DNA from: Phoronis australis
Taxonomy: Eukaryota; Phoronida; Phoronidae
Assembly: GCA_002633005.1 (NCBI GenBank)
Contig: NMRA01000529.1
Location: 62,001 to 126,000 of the forward strand
DNA: 64,000 nt
Direction: 5' to 3'
Under the pieces are notes generated by a model, which had not been told where the DNA came from, searched no databases, and saw only the letters and a program-made list of their open reading frames with translations. Positions 1 to 13,700 of the stretch are shown here, piece by piece (the stretch's first letter is position 1; each line of letters begins with the position of its first letter). The translations under genes and the position numbers were made by a program.

Positions 1-396
1 CCAATATCCCAGGCAGATATTTTCTTTGTAAGTATTTAAAACCGTTATCTGTTCTGAAAAGAAATATGGCATCTCCTTCTTGTCTTGTAGTTCCCTGCCC
101 TGCGATTGTTTGGCGCACAGGCGTCCTCAGCTTCTGATCGTCCCCAATACACTACATATAATACTACAAGGTATGACACTCCCGACTAGAAATTCCACGG
201 GTGCTTCACTTCAGCTGTCCATAGCAAACATAAAACTCAATAAATGTACACAAAACCGGGGTTCAACAAACCATGAGGAATTGTTCTTTCTCCCAATACC
301 ATTCACGGTGTCCTGTTACGGCGACTTCGTAAGAAATTCGCAGTCAAAGAACAAAAATTTTCACAAAAAGCCCCCACACACTTTCACCCTGGGCCC
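1..396. repeat. Dispersed repeat copy 1 (with 2630-2870)
   Basis: Positions about 140-375 align with about 2640-2865: both contain a short run on 'ctacaaggtatgacact', then 'cttcacttcag', 'acacaaaac', 'ttcaacaaacca', 'attgttcttt' and 'caaaaattt' in the same order and spacing. The open frames across it are in different phases in the two copies and show no protein family. I read it as a divergent interspersed repeat; no termini or coding capacity could be defined. Confidence 0.55.
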
Positions 397-845
397 GTTA
401 GCGAATAGCTAACAGAGGCTCATATGATTCACCGGAAGCACATCTACAACATCCCCCTCTTCCCTACGGAACGGGCATGCCACCAGGAAGGTGAACACCC
501 GGAGTGGATGTCTCGCATACAGGTCATCAACGTCTCTTGGTACCTTTACCACCACAACACAGGTGAACACAAGGTAGTCTCTCAAACAGGTCCTTGACTC
601 CTGGAACCTTCCATGTGCGCCTTCCCGAGGTCCACGGGTACTAGTTGGCAGTGCTTCATCAGTAGATCATCCGTTTGCCGACTAGGCCATTTGTAGTAAT
701 AGCCGAGATTACCCGACCCGGGAATCGAACCAGCGACCCCCATAAAACTGGCAAGCGTGCTAACCATTCAGCAAATAGGCAATTGCCCATTAGCGAGTAG
801 CTAACAGAGGCTCATGTGATTCACCGGAAGCACATCTACAACATT
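397..845. repeat. 56-bp direct repeats flanking a SINE-bearing segment
   Basis: Positions 397-452 and 789-845 are near-identical direct repeats about 390 bp apart. Each begins with a small palindrome (gttagc-5 nt-gctaac in the first) and continues 'aacagaggctcat', 'gattcaccggaagcacatct'. The segment between them includes a tRNA-like SINE head. They are too long for a normal target-site duplication; they could be ends of a composite element or a local duplication. Confidence 0.6.
580..788 (-). mobile_element. tRNA-derived SINE
   Basis: Read on the - strand, about 705-785 contains an A-box-like stretch (tggttagcacgc) followed about 30 nt later by a B-box (ggttcgattcc), as in RNA polymerase III promoters of tRNA genes. 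The expected acceptor stem does not pair properly and non-tRNA sequence follows to about 580. This is a tRNA-derived SINE rather than a working tRNA gene. The precise 3' end is not defined. Confidence 0.6.
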
Positions 846-2629
846 ATGATGACTCGAGTCGCGACCGAGTTCAACATCAGCGAAAGGTAGGCAATTACGT
901 TGTCCTGGATGCCACAGGAATACACGGGTGATAGTACATCCCCACCAAAAGTTACAAATTTCAAAGTACAGGAAATAAAATCAAATGAAACATGCATATA
1001 TATAATATATGCATATTATGCACATGGAGTTATAATTAACACATGGAGACGATTCAGTCAAGATAATTTGAACAAATCGATGAAAATCTGTTGCGGTTTG
1101 CTCGAGTTTCTCTTACTGGGTGCCATCTTGAAATCCTGCATGTTGATAAATAAGAAGTCCAAGGGACACAAATCTTACAAAATATATTTCACCTGATACA
1201 TCCCATGCTATTTTGCAAGTGTAGTGTGCTTCACACAGTCTCGCGCTAGCCTTTGCCTAACCTATGTGACTCATGCACTCGCCAGTTAAAATACTTTGCG
1301 GTCGTCGTGCGCGTGGTGAAAAAGTTAACGTTGACCAAAAAAGTGGAGTTGGAATTCTTCGCCAAAGATATGTATAGAAGTAGAAAGGACCACTGAGAAA
1401 GTAAGCGCTATTTTAAGTGATAGTTTTAAATGTGGAATGTATTTTTGACGAGGTGAAAACTCCTCATCAGTGACTGCTTTTGGCTTACTGCCCCTGTAAA
1501 ATACACGGGACAAAATTCCTACAGAAAGTGATGGGAAGTATTGTAGCCCCTAAATGGCCAACCGAGGGGCTACGTGTTGCCCTAAACGAAAGAAGTTCGA
1601 CTCTAAAACAGAAATGTGACGGTGTCAGCGTCCTTACCGAGCAATAGAGACGGTGATGCTCCCATAGGGCCTTCATATGCGGAAGCTTTTTCAATGAATT
1701 ATTACTGACACTGCAGTGGTGGACGCTTAAGCTGAACGTTAATTCGCATTGGCAGCCTAGCAAAAATCCCAGGTGGTCAAACGAAATCTGAGGTCACCAA
1801 AACAAAATCCCAGGATGCCAAATAGGTTATTATTTCAATCTGACTCCACTATTTTCTGAATCCTCTTGTGGTGAACCTTAACCCTTATAGTGCTTTACAC
1901 TGTAACCAGTGTCCAGACCAGCCAGGCTGGCTAGTTTTAGGTCAAGCTCAATATTAACACCATCAATTGTTTTAATCAAAAATTTAACAAACCAGTTTGA
2001 TTTATATACTATGTATTATACATCAGTGTGAAGCTCATGAATTCAGCTTCATCTCTATCATATTAATCTGGAAGATAACTAAATTATATGCTGCTGATGA
2101 CCAATGGAACACCGTAATGGTGTAAAATACGACAGTTCTCAATATTCTCATCTCATGCAATTTAAACACAAATAACCAAAACATATGACTATAAGTCAAT
2201 TAAAACAAGGGTAGAAGTGTTCTGAAATCAATATCAAGTGTCCATTTCAAACAAGAGGCCTCTGAACAACAGGTAAATCAAGTTAAGTTACCAGTGTGCA
2301 GGAAGACTGAAAAATCCCATGCTCAATATGGAATCCTAGACCAATATTGCTCAATTAGCCAATCACAAACAGTTTTTCATGAATACTTGGGACCTTATGC
2401 CTTGTCTGAAGCAACCCAGCCTAACTAGGCCCTTTTAAATTATCTGATCGGCCGTTATTTTTTAATTGAGTTTGACCTACTTAGGTGAGTGCTGGTCAGC
2501 CGGACACATCTGGCACTAGCCAGACAGACTGGAATGTTGAGACCGTATAAGCCTGGGGTTAGCAGCAGGGTTAACATGATTATATTACTTGCACCAATCG
2601 CAGGCATCCTCATGCAGGTTCTTATGGTC
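846..2629. other. Intergenic DNA, no gene recognised
   Basis: AT-rich sequence with short unrelated open frames and no recognisable domain or splice-consistent exon. Around 1836-1880 a stretch resembles 3065-3110 (both contain 'caatctgactcca' and a close 'tcgtggtga' / 'ttgtggtga' end), so part of it is again dispersed repeat. Confidence 0.6.
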
Positions 2630-3115
2630 GTTTCTGATACACTATACACATGTATACTACAAGGTATGACACTTGGGACTTGGAGTTTGATGGGTACTTC
2701 ACTTCAGCCTGCCATATCACCAAACTCAGAAAATTTACACAAAACGGGTTCAACAAACCATTCAGCAATTGTTCTTTCTTCAGATACCATTTACAATGTC
2801 CTGCTCCAGCGAGTTCGCAACAAATTCGTGGTCAAAGCACAAAAATTTCCCAAAAAGCCAATGCGTACTGTCAATGTATCCCACAGAAATTTCTAGTTTG
2901 TCGCAGAAGGTCAAGACATCAATAACTCCAAACTTAGCCCATAGACGGTCTCTGCTTAGCCAGACCATTTCGAAACCTTCCGTGATGAACCAGCAATTGC
3001 CGTCCATTCGTAACTCATCAGATAATTCCGTGCCAACAGTACGCATTGGCTTTGTCTGTTTACAATCTGACTCCATTGCTATTACTATTTTCAGAATCCA
3101 CTCGTGGTGATCCCA
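2630..3115. repeat. Dispersed repeat copy 2 (with 1-396)
   Basis: Second copy of the repeat seen at 140-375, here about 2640-2865, extended to about 3110 by sequence partly shared with 1836-1880. Two overlapping open frames (2489-2896 and 2769-3110) run through it, but their reading is not conserved in the other copy and matches no family I recognise. Confidence 0.5.
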
Positions 3116-4776
3116 AAAATGTATTACCGAAAGGTCTCTTCTTATTCATGCATTCAGTGACTTTGCAATTTGTTCGCTCATTTGCTAGTAAGCCGATCTC
3201 GGGTGACAGCTGTTGTAGTATCATATTTCTATGTAGCGTATTTATATAACACATGCTGTGAATGAAGTAGTTCTCTTGGTACTGAGCCTTCAAATATAAA
3301 TCTATTGTACTGGACCTGGTGTCTTCATTATCACCTCTAACTGGTTAAATGGTACTTGAGCAGGCGTTATAAAAGTGCGACGCCTCTCGGCAAAAATGAC
3401 AAAACCAGTGATCACGAGTTTGTTGTACGACCCGAAACAAAAATTGACTTGGAAGATTCTAGGTGGTACATTGGAGAAACTCTGAGTTTAACAGTAATAT
3501 TCACATGCCTCTACAAAACTTCTTTAGAAAAATGAAAGTGCTGAGTGTTCTTGCGGACAAATACCGCCTTCGAAACCACCCAACTTCTTGTGGACATATT
3601 TTGACTCGTGTCGTGGTGGACATGTGCCGTCTTAGAGACAGAAACTGTTTCGAACATGTGAAATTAGGTTATAACTAATAGCACTGGCTGGATAAAATAT
3701 GCAAACTCAAAAATACATTTTGCAGAGAACCAGCTTCACTCTAGGTTAACTAAATTAGTCGTCATTCCTACTGAGAGGTTTTGCACTTTTAAAAATGGCG
3801 ACCTCACTAAATCCACATTGCAAATGAATACCTTGGAAAAACTGAATTTATGAAGGTACAAATTGGTGCAAGTAATACATTTTTGAAATCTCCATGACAA
3901 GAGAATTCAGAAGAAAGTGATATCAAGTATGTACGTCAATGGAGTTGTATTGTAAATATTAACCTTCAAATGAAATTTAAGGTTGCCGAAAAGGCATAAA
4001 ATTTGTCTACTAAAAAGGGTAGTACTGATTAAACCATTGAAGTCACGTCTTATCCCCTGGTGCGTACGGTGTAAAAATGGCCGATTGATGATTTGGGCTC
4101 CTAAAGGAAGCACTGGTCAAAAAGGTTTGATCAAAAGAAAGTTTGTTCCAGTTGGAAGGACTTAAAGACGGCCTCCTAAGGTATCCCTATATGCACAGAA
4201 GGTACCTAAAGCTATGTGAGTTTGAAGGTATAATCAGTGCGGGGCATAATTTGCAGAAGAACTTCCAGCATCGACAATGGGCAATTGCTTCTTGCCTATC
4301 GGTTTTCAACTCGAGTCAAACACTAGTGGCCCGTGCTTTACACCAGTTATAAACAAGTGGATGTTCTACACTGATGCTCCTACCGGTGATATCTTTCTCT
4401 GGTAGACATAATCTGATTAATGCTATAATTGTAGAAAAAATTTTCCTGGAAATTCTCTATTCAGCAGTCATGCATTTCTAGTGTTCCGCATTGCTCTCGT
4501 TAGTGTATATTTTGCTGCATTCCATAAACACACAAAACATGAGCTTGTACTTAGTAGAAGCAGTGAAGTCTATGTAATGATTTAGCTAATCAAGCCCGTA
4601 TTTCATCATTTCAACCTCAAGTGGTGGCCATTTTGTGGCTGCCATTTTGCTAGATTATAAGAAAATATTTGCAACAGTTGTGTGCTTTTCCACGATCTCA
4701 CTTTTCTGGCAGGAAACTTGGTTTTGATGAATTGCTTCCCTGGTCACCTTTTGTATGCTTGTCACATGTTACCTAG
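3116..4776. other. Upstream of XAB2: first exon not identified
   Basis: The first recognised XAB2 exon begins at 4777 and is preceded in frame by a TAG that forms part of the acceptor (acctag), so an upstream exon must exist. It should encode roughly 20 residues ending in a motif like Asp-Leu-Val-Phe-Asp/Glu before a GT. I searched this stretch and the rest of 1-4776 for that and found no convincing match. An ATG at about 3396 (aaaatgacaaaacc) has a good initiation context but its reading does not resemble the family. Confidence 0.4.
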
Positions 4777-7700
4777 GAAGAGGAGGATTTACCGTATGAA
4801 GAGGAGATCCTGCGCAATGCTTTCTCCATCAAGTGCTGGTTACGATACATTGATCACAAGAAGACGTCGCCCAGAAATGCTGTCAATCTCATATATGAGA
4901 GAGCACTGAAGGAACTACCTGGAAGGTTAGTCTGAAATGGATTGTAAACTTGTTTCAACAAGTTTTTATTGTTTGTGTTTGGTTTGTTGCCATCGTAAAC
5001 CTTCTGCCATCTTCTTTTGTCGTCATTGGACCCCACTTCATATGTTTTGTATTTGTGAACTCTTTTGAATGCATTAACATTAACAGTTAATGTTACTGGA
5101 TTTCAAAGAAGGTTTTACAAAATTTCGCCTTGTCAAAAATGAACAAAATTTTGAAGTAAAAGTTTGTGGTGAAATTTCAGACAATTTTGACATGTTACTT
5201 TTCGTCTTGTCTTTTTCATGTTTTTTTATTTCTTGTATATCAAAGCAGAAATTAATTTCAACAGAATTTTTAAACTGTCTACCATAACTAATAAGTTTTA
5301 CAAAATCTGCATGGTATTATAAATAACTGAATATAATGGAGTGATGGAGTGTAGTACAAGGTTGTAGTTAAGTACTTTTGGGCGGAAGGTTCTTATAATT
5401 TCATATCCCTGGTTTTATGCTACTTGGAGAACAGCATGTTGGGTACTTTCAATATCTAAAATTGTTTTCTAAATTCATAGTGGATTTCATATGATAAATA
5501 CAACCGTATGTCCAAATAAATGTTGAGATTTCTCTCTCTTTATGTCTCACATAGCATTTCATTGCAGTTACAAGTTGTGGTACAATTATCTCAAGTTGCG
5601 GCGCCAGCAAATCAAGGGACGATGTGTCATAGACCCGGCTTATGAAGATGTCAATAATGCTCACGAGAGGGCGCTTGTGTTCATGCACAAGGTAAATAAT
5701 GTAATACACCAAAGACTTGAAATTTTAAATTCAAATCAAAAAGGCTCCCGACTTATGTTTGAAGCCTACGCCTCACTGGATCCCAACTCATTTCATCTGG
5801 CATCAAAAAACTTTTCAAAAGTATGAACACTACCATATTCTGCCATGTCAACACTCACTGCACATTTTATTACCTCCTCTCCCAAGTTTTGAGTGAAGTT
5901 GTTTAAGCAACCAGTAGTGCTCGTTTTAAGACCCACCCTGTTTTTTGAACAACTGTTCCTTTAGCAGCCAAAAGACCCTGTAATTTTATACGCCGTTAAC
6001 ATGCATTTTTATGTGGAGTAAGCAAAGATGAGACTTTTTAAGATAACAAGAATTTGTAAGCATATTGCTAGTTAAGTCGCAATTCACTTGGCAGAGTTCA
6101 GCTAAAGGAAAACAGCATTTATTTAACACATCAATTAATATTTTCAATGCTTAACACTCAATGGTAGATTTTGCTAATGAAGCTTGTAAACACGTCTCGT
6201 CAGAGATTACTTTTACAAATCGTAAAGGATTAGTGATACCTACTGGCTGTTGTTTAAGGGACTTTGTGTGATTCTCTTTGTGCAAGATCTTTTTGCTAAT
6301 CATTCAAACAAGATCTACTTTTAAAGGCATTTTGTTCTTGATCATCAGAATTGTTCTTTTTAGTTACCACAATTTTTCGCCATCCAGAAGTGAACACAGT
6401 CTAGGTTTGTATCTAAACAGTCGAGTGTTAAATACCTGTCACTATTTCAAAATATCACTATTCCAGATGCCCAGAATTTGGTTAGATTACTGCCAGTTCC
6501 TTATGGACCAGGGTCGTATCACTCGCACACGGCGACTGTTTGACCGAGCCTTGCGGGCACTTCCCATCACGCAGCACAATAGGATATGGCCACTTTACCT
6601 CAAGTTTGTTGGCTCGCACGACTTACCTGAAACAGCTGTCAGGGTTTATCGGCGGTTCTTAAAGGTATGTTACTTTCAAGATAAAGCAGCTACAGTTGAT
6701 TTTTTACCTAATGTTGTTTTGTCATTCTGTAAGAATAATTGATTAGTTATTTATTATGATAATGGAAAACTTAGAATTTTTTGTTGACAATTATTGAGAA
6801 AAATTATACAATGTCGGCCATATTATGCTCTATATACTGTACATGATAAAGGTAACCAGATAAAGTAAGGTCGTGACAATTGTCTCATCTGGTAATAAAC
6901 ATTATGGCGTCAAACTTGTAATATCTGAATGACTAAGCCACCATACTAACTGTACTGTTTATCCTCTCCCCATCCGTCATGAGGGAAAGCTATTTTGACG
7001 AAGTATTTGGCTTTTACTCGGCCGTCATCGCATCATTTTGAGTCGTTTTGTCTTAATACTTTTGGCTTGTACTGGGGGTGAAGGAGTACTCTAGATGTCA
7101 TTTTCCTATTATTAAGATCCATGACAGAGAATTGAGAGAATTATATAGGCCTTCTCATTTTAATTGAACTTCTTGACTTACAAAACCTCAGTCCCTCCTT
7201 ATTCATTCCGTTCCAGCCAGAGAACTCATAGGTGTATAGGTTAGCTATACAATGCTTCTGCTCAATTAATCACCTGGATGACTGCCCTTTGCTACAAATC
7301 CCATTCTCTCTTCTCCATCCTTGCAGCTCCAGCCAGAGAACTCAGAAGAGTATATAGACTATCTCATCTCAGTTGACCGACTGGATGAAGCTGCACAGAG
7401 GCTTGTGTGCATAATAAATTCTGAAGAGTTTGTGTCACTGCAAGGGAAATCAAAGCACCAGGTAACCTTTGAAGGGCATTCCCATCTTGTTGCCTAGAGA
7501 TCACATTACAACTAGGTTAGCTTACTTTGCAAACAAATATTTTAAGCCATTACAAGGAATTTAACAAATTTGCAAAATAGAGAATTAAATGTGCATTTTT
7601 GGGTTAGACCTTCCACTGTTTCACTCCTGTCGGTGATCACTGTTGTTTTTGTTAGGTAAGCGTTAATTCCTTATTTTACCTGTTTGCAATGATGCGTTTG

Positions 7701-10700
7701 TTGATTTTCTTTTCCAGGAACTCTTTCACATTTTACCTCACTCACCTGTGCCTCTTGATACAGAAATATTTTACCCGAGGAAAGTTTCCCCAGCTGGTCT
7801 CCAGCAACACCAAGCCCCCATCTCACAATGCTTATACTTTAGTCCTAATTGCTGCATATGAGTAGAATATAAACTCTTGTAGAATTTTCAACTATTGTTT
7901 TTCCATCTACAGTTACCACATGCTGCTTACCGTTAATGCTGATTGGTCGTTTTTTCAGCTGTGGAATGAACTCTGCGAGTTGGTGTCCAAGAATCCCGAC
8001 AAGGTGAAGTCTGTAAAGGTGGAGCCTATCATCAGGCAGGGCCTGAAGAGGTTCACAGATCAGATAGGAGTGCTGTGGAACTCTCTGGCTGACTACTACA
8101 TCAGGGGCGGTCACTTTGAAAAGGTGGGCATGTCTTGTATTAGTGTGGTTCTTTGCTCATTGGCTGTTTACTCTTTGAGGGCGATTATTTATAAGCTATA
8201 CCATTCCAGAATATTGATGCTGTTCCTTTTAAGTTTTGTAGGACAACACATTCCATATAAATCAAAACTAGAACCAACTAACTTCAATCTCTTGGTTAGG
8301 CTAGAGACATCTATGAGGAGGCTATACAGACAGTGATTACAGTCCGTGACTTTACCCAAGTCTTTGATGCGTACGCTCAGTTTGAAGAGAGTATGATCAG
8401 TGCCAAGATGGAGAGCATGCCTGAAACGGGTCCTTCGGAGGAAGGTACGGTGTAAAATGATTGACTGACAATTCCTAAAAATGACTGTATCTTGTCAGAT
8501 GTGACTTTTCAATATTGAAGCCAAATTCATGAAGGAAGTCTGAAATGAGGATTTTTTCATTGAGGAATTAGTCACAACTCAGCTTAGAAGATTTGTCGAT
8601 TTTTCACTGTCAGTTGTTAATAAATGTTTTTAGCATAATTGTGCATTGTCATTTACGTGATGAATGAGTGTTGCAGATATGCTGAAATAGAGAAAAGTTT
8701 GTCAAAACTGTGCATGATCTTTCTACCGAGTTTTTACTACGAAGTTAAACTTAAATATAGGATTGTGTTTAGTCCATCAACGAATTTTAGAAAACTACAG
8801 TGCAAGCCAAAAGTATTTAGATGATATTACCCAAAATTCCCTGCCACGCTGGCTGAGAGGATGCCAAATTCATAATCAGAACAGTCTTTCCTCATGACTG
8901 AGAATGAAGGTAAATTATGAGGAAAGGTAGTGAGGTGACTAAGCCATTCCATCACTGGACTTATGACAACCTAATAGTTATTGCTTTTTGGTGCTAATTG
9001 CATTAGGCATCATGACATTTTACTTTTATTTGTCTTGTACTATATATCTCTCTAACGAACTGTCAGCTGAAACAATATAGGTAGAGAAGACGTTCAAAGT
9101 GATGTGATTGTAAACTGAAAAAAATACCTGAAAAAGCAGGCTTACAGGTTCTGCAATGTCTGTGCTAAACGGTATAATCGCCAGAATTATGGAGAATCAA
9201 TGATTGAATGGAAATATCACTTTGTGCTACAGATGACCTTGACCTTGAATTGAGACTTGCCCGTCTTGAGCACCTTATGGACCGGCGCCCTCTATTGCTC
9301 AACAGTGTGCTCCTTCGACAAAATCCACATAACGTGCATGAGTGGCACAAGAGGGTCCAGCTGTATGAGGGTAACCCCAGACAGGTGAGGTTACTGTTAT
9401 GCACAAGCGTGTCAATATGAACTAGGTAAGCTCTTGCAGGTGAGATGATTAATATACAAGTGCGCCACTAAGGAAATTGCATACAGGTAAAGGCAATTAT
9501 TATGCAGGTGTGCATGAGTTGAAAAGGTAGGACTTGCACCCAGGAAAGACCTTGAAAGTGTGTAAAATTCTACAAGAATTTCATAGCAAGTCCTTCTCGT
9601 TTGGGAATTTCTATGAGTACCTGAACCGTCTATCTTAATGACAATGTTCTCATAACACTTGATTATTGATAAAGAAAGCGTAGGCTACATACAAGACTTC
9701 ATTGTTCATTTTGTTTTGCCATTATGTTTGACATTGCAGCAACCAGTTATGCTGACTGAGACTATCACCTGTCGGGTTATCTCCTAATCTTCACTCTCCT
9801 TTACTGACTTAGTTTGTCATTGTCCATCCACAGACCGTAATTGGATCACTACAGTTTGTTTTACCATATAACAAGCAGATTTTCTTTGTAACCTTGTAGA
9901 AGTTTATTCAGTGTAGTTATCATTGTCTTGTTTAGATCATCAGTACGTACACTGAAGCCGTGCACACAGTTGACCCCATGTTAGCCTCTGGCAAAGTTCA
10001 TACTCTCTGGGTGGAGTTTGCAAAGTTCTACGAGAACGCTGGACAAATTGAAGATGTAAGAAACCATTACTTGTTGTTGTTTGATGGCCTGAAGACTTTC
10101 ACAAGTTTGTGAACTTAGAAGTTGAATCGACACCATCTTCTTTTCCACGCTCAAAAATGTAATAACGTTTTCTTACTGGTCAGCCCTGACTTAATCTTCT
10201 GATATGAAGCTCATCATGCCAATGGTCTCCCCTGTCTTAATCTTCTGATGTAAAGCTCAGAATGGTAATGGGAAGGACAAGCCTTAAGATGGACTGAACA
10301 GACCTTCGAGTAGAAGGATGGAACACAAAAATGAGACGGTGTTGTGGTGTGAACGTCATACTATTGGTTCATTTTACATGACTGTACAACACCGTGTGAA
10401 CGTCATACCATTGGTTCATTTTACATGACTGTACAATCTCAAATCACACACATCTCGAATGCTAAAACTACTATTGACCTGGCAGTACCAAAGATGTGCA
10501 CATCCACAAAAAATGGTTTTTCCAGTTGTGTCTAATTAAAAAGTTTGTTTTCACTGCAAAATTAGTTTTTTTATTGACCTGTGTTGTAATAAATCAAACA
10601 ATGGCTGATTTCATTTCTGATGAATTGATGCAATTTACATCAAAAAATCTAATTAAAACTTCAAAGTTAATAAATTAGTTTTCTACGTTCTTTTCACTTG

Positions 10701-13700
10701 CTGTACTGAAGGAAGTTGTTCATCATTTTAGAGTCGCATCATATTTGAGAAGGCCGTGCAGGTCTTGTACAAGAAAGTGGAGGATCTTGCCTCAGTTTGG
10801 TGCGAGTGGGCAGAGATGGAGATTAGACATGAGTAAGTCTGATCACAATATTGTTGCTCATAGTTTTGATATCATAAATATTGTGCGATAGATTGATTGA
10901 TAGACACATAACTAATATTTTATAGTGGATAAAACAGAAGTATAAAATGTCTGTACCACATGGTCCTCTGAAAACAAACATGCAATATCTTAAAATGTTG
11001 AGAACATAAAATATAATTAAAAGTAATTATAATTTGAATTAATCATTAATGATGGCTGCTGCACCACAATTCTACTGCTGTTGACATTTTCAGTTAATTC
11101 TTTTCACAATTCATGCCATAATTCTGACCTAGCTGTATGAGTTTCACTCATTGATCACATTACCCCTGTGTCAAAATGCCGCAGGTATTGGTCTACACTG
11201 AAAGTGAGCCACCACTGCAGTTTATTCAATATGTCAAGTAACATACTCTGTTGCATTAATGCAGGAATTACGAAGATGCCTTGAAGCTGATGAGGCGAGC
11301 TACAGCACTGCCACCTAGGAAAGTGGATTACCATGACAGCGTAAGGACAACTGTTAAAAAACTGTTTCTGCTCTTAAAAAGTGCACAAGGCTAAAGTGTG
11401 CATGACCTATGGTGATTCCTACTTCATCCAGACCCTTCAATCAGTCAAAAGGGGGGGGGGGCATCCTCGAAGTCAAGAATGTCTCCAAGCAACCAGAGGT
11501 CTTTATTTTTGGTAGAAGTAATATCAGAAACATTTGTTTTCCCGTTAATGTCTAGTGCTTAAACTGAGTTATGCTAATATGTAGTCTCCATAGTGGGATC
11601 CCAGCTAATTGAACTTCACTACTGACAGTATACTGTCACGAGACACAGTATTAGACTTTTGGAAGTTAGATTTTGCTCTCTTTTCTGGAATGCATTCAAA
11701 ACAGTAATAACTTGTTGTTCATGGTCGTTTGATTTCTTGACTTCATGGACGTTTGATCTCTTGACTTCATGGTCGTTTGCTCTCTTGTCTTCATGGTCGT
11801 TTGATCTCTTGGCTTCATGGTCGTTTGATCTCTTGACTTAATGGTTGTTTGATCTATTGACTTCATGGTCATTTGATGTCTTGACTTCATGTTCGTTTGA
11901 TCTCTTGACTTCTTTGTAGGCGGAGACAGTTCAAAATCGGGTGTACAAATCCCTTAAAGTCTGGTCCATGTATGCTGATTTAGAAGAGAGTTTTGGTACT
12001 TACAAGGTAAATTTAGTTTCCAGTTTTTATTAACAACAGCTGAAGTGTCATGCTATATTTCAACCGATCAGTTAATATCATTTATAATACATCGTAGGCA
12101 TTGCTTGCATGTACATATTAAATACATAAGGTCAAATGAATATTCAGAGTATTTACTCAGAGAGCACGATTGTCTTAAAGTCATAGCCTTCTGAATTTAC
12201 AATGCTAGGCGCTGGGTACTGACAGGATTTTTCTGTTTGAATAAGAGAAGAGTTTCATATCTTCATATTAAAACAGTGAAGCATAGAGCTTTGACCGTGG
12301 GTAACAAACAGTAAAGTTTGCAGCAACTATTGGGGCAGTGGTATTTAAAGAAAAATTCCATGCGGGACAGTATTTAGGCCCATGCGGCTATTTTGCGCTT
12401 TAATTATTTCTGATAGAAATCAAGTATGTGAGCTTTTATGTGAAACAGATTTAGTAAACCCAAAATCAAATTCTTAAAATAGTCAAATTTTTCATGTTCA
12501 AAATGTTGTCTATTAGACAACTATGAATAGGAAAGTGCATACATGTAATATGTTCTTGCCCGTAAGTGACTTTAGTTCACTTAGACACCACTTGGTGGTT
12601 CCTCATGGGTAAGCTCCAAGTGTGTTGTGTAGTCTTGTCTCGCTTTGCTGCCATCAATTTCCTGTGGTGTATTTCAGTCATGCAAGGCAGTGTACGACCG
12701 TATCATAGAGCTTAGAATAGCCACGCCACAGATTATTATCAACTATGGCATGTTTCTGGAGGAAAACAATTATTTTGAGGAAGCTTTCAAGGTATGTACT
12801 GTAATGAATAGGATATATTTCTATTTTGTGTTTTTGGTTTCTGGTTTCCCTCAGTCTCTTAATGATTGAGTTCTTGACGTGCTCAGTTTCAATTTGTTAC
12901 TAGTAGCTTTTCAGTTGATCAGTGATAAAAAACAAAAAAATGAAATTCTGGTTGAGGCTGGTTGTTGTGATATATTTAGGTTTATTGCCAAGGCGACTAG
13001 TTCAAGCTATCTCATGGCAATTTTACTGTTCCCCGGCACTTTTCTACTTTTGCATAAGACTGTCTTCTCTCTAAAAGTCATTTTTGGTTTAGGCTTGTTG
13101 TCAATTAAAATAATTACGACTTTTTCTCTGCATTAATTGAAAGTTGTTAGAACTTGGGCAACCTAACATGTCACTACTGCTGAAGAGGAGGCTCTACAAA
13201 TTGGCTCAATCCAGTAGATAATTTTATGTGTCAAGTGGTGATGAGCTGTCAGCTCTTACCTAGCCATTGGATTGCTTCTAATAGAGCTAGCAAAGAACAA
13301 GTTTGGAGCAATTGTATAATGGTTACTGTATGTGTCTCAAATTGAAATAAGTTTTATGACAGAACTTGGCTTCATGCAATTGAACCGTGTTGATATGAAC
13401 CTGAAATATTAATTTCTCACTTAAATTCATTGCACAGTGTGGATGTTTTGGTACTTGTGAAATGAAATGTTTTAGACAAGTTAGTGTCTTGTCATTCACA
13501 TTGCTCATGGTTTGTTCATTTTCATGCTACTACAGGGTTCTTCCTAAACAAAAATTCAAACATGGCGCAAATTCCTTGTCATGTTTTTGTGAGTAACTTC
13601 CCTTTCAGTTAAATTCACAAAAACAACTACTACTAAAATACACATTTTCTCTGGCTGAGCATGTCACAAAAAAATTTTCTGCAGAGGAGCATGTGCTAAT

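Noticed and set aside
700-785. Functional tRNA gene on the - strand
   Set aside because: A and B boxes are present but the acceptor stem does not pair and an extended non-tRNA body follows.
4143-4352. 69-codon open frame reading like a HAT motif (RYPYMHRRYLKL)
   Set aside because: Too little similarity, no matching splice donor to 4777, and no family match.
11659-11890. Repetitive open frames over the 24-bp repeat
   Set aside because: Same cause: a repeat unit divisible by three inside an intron.
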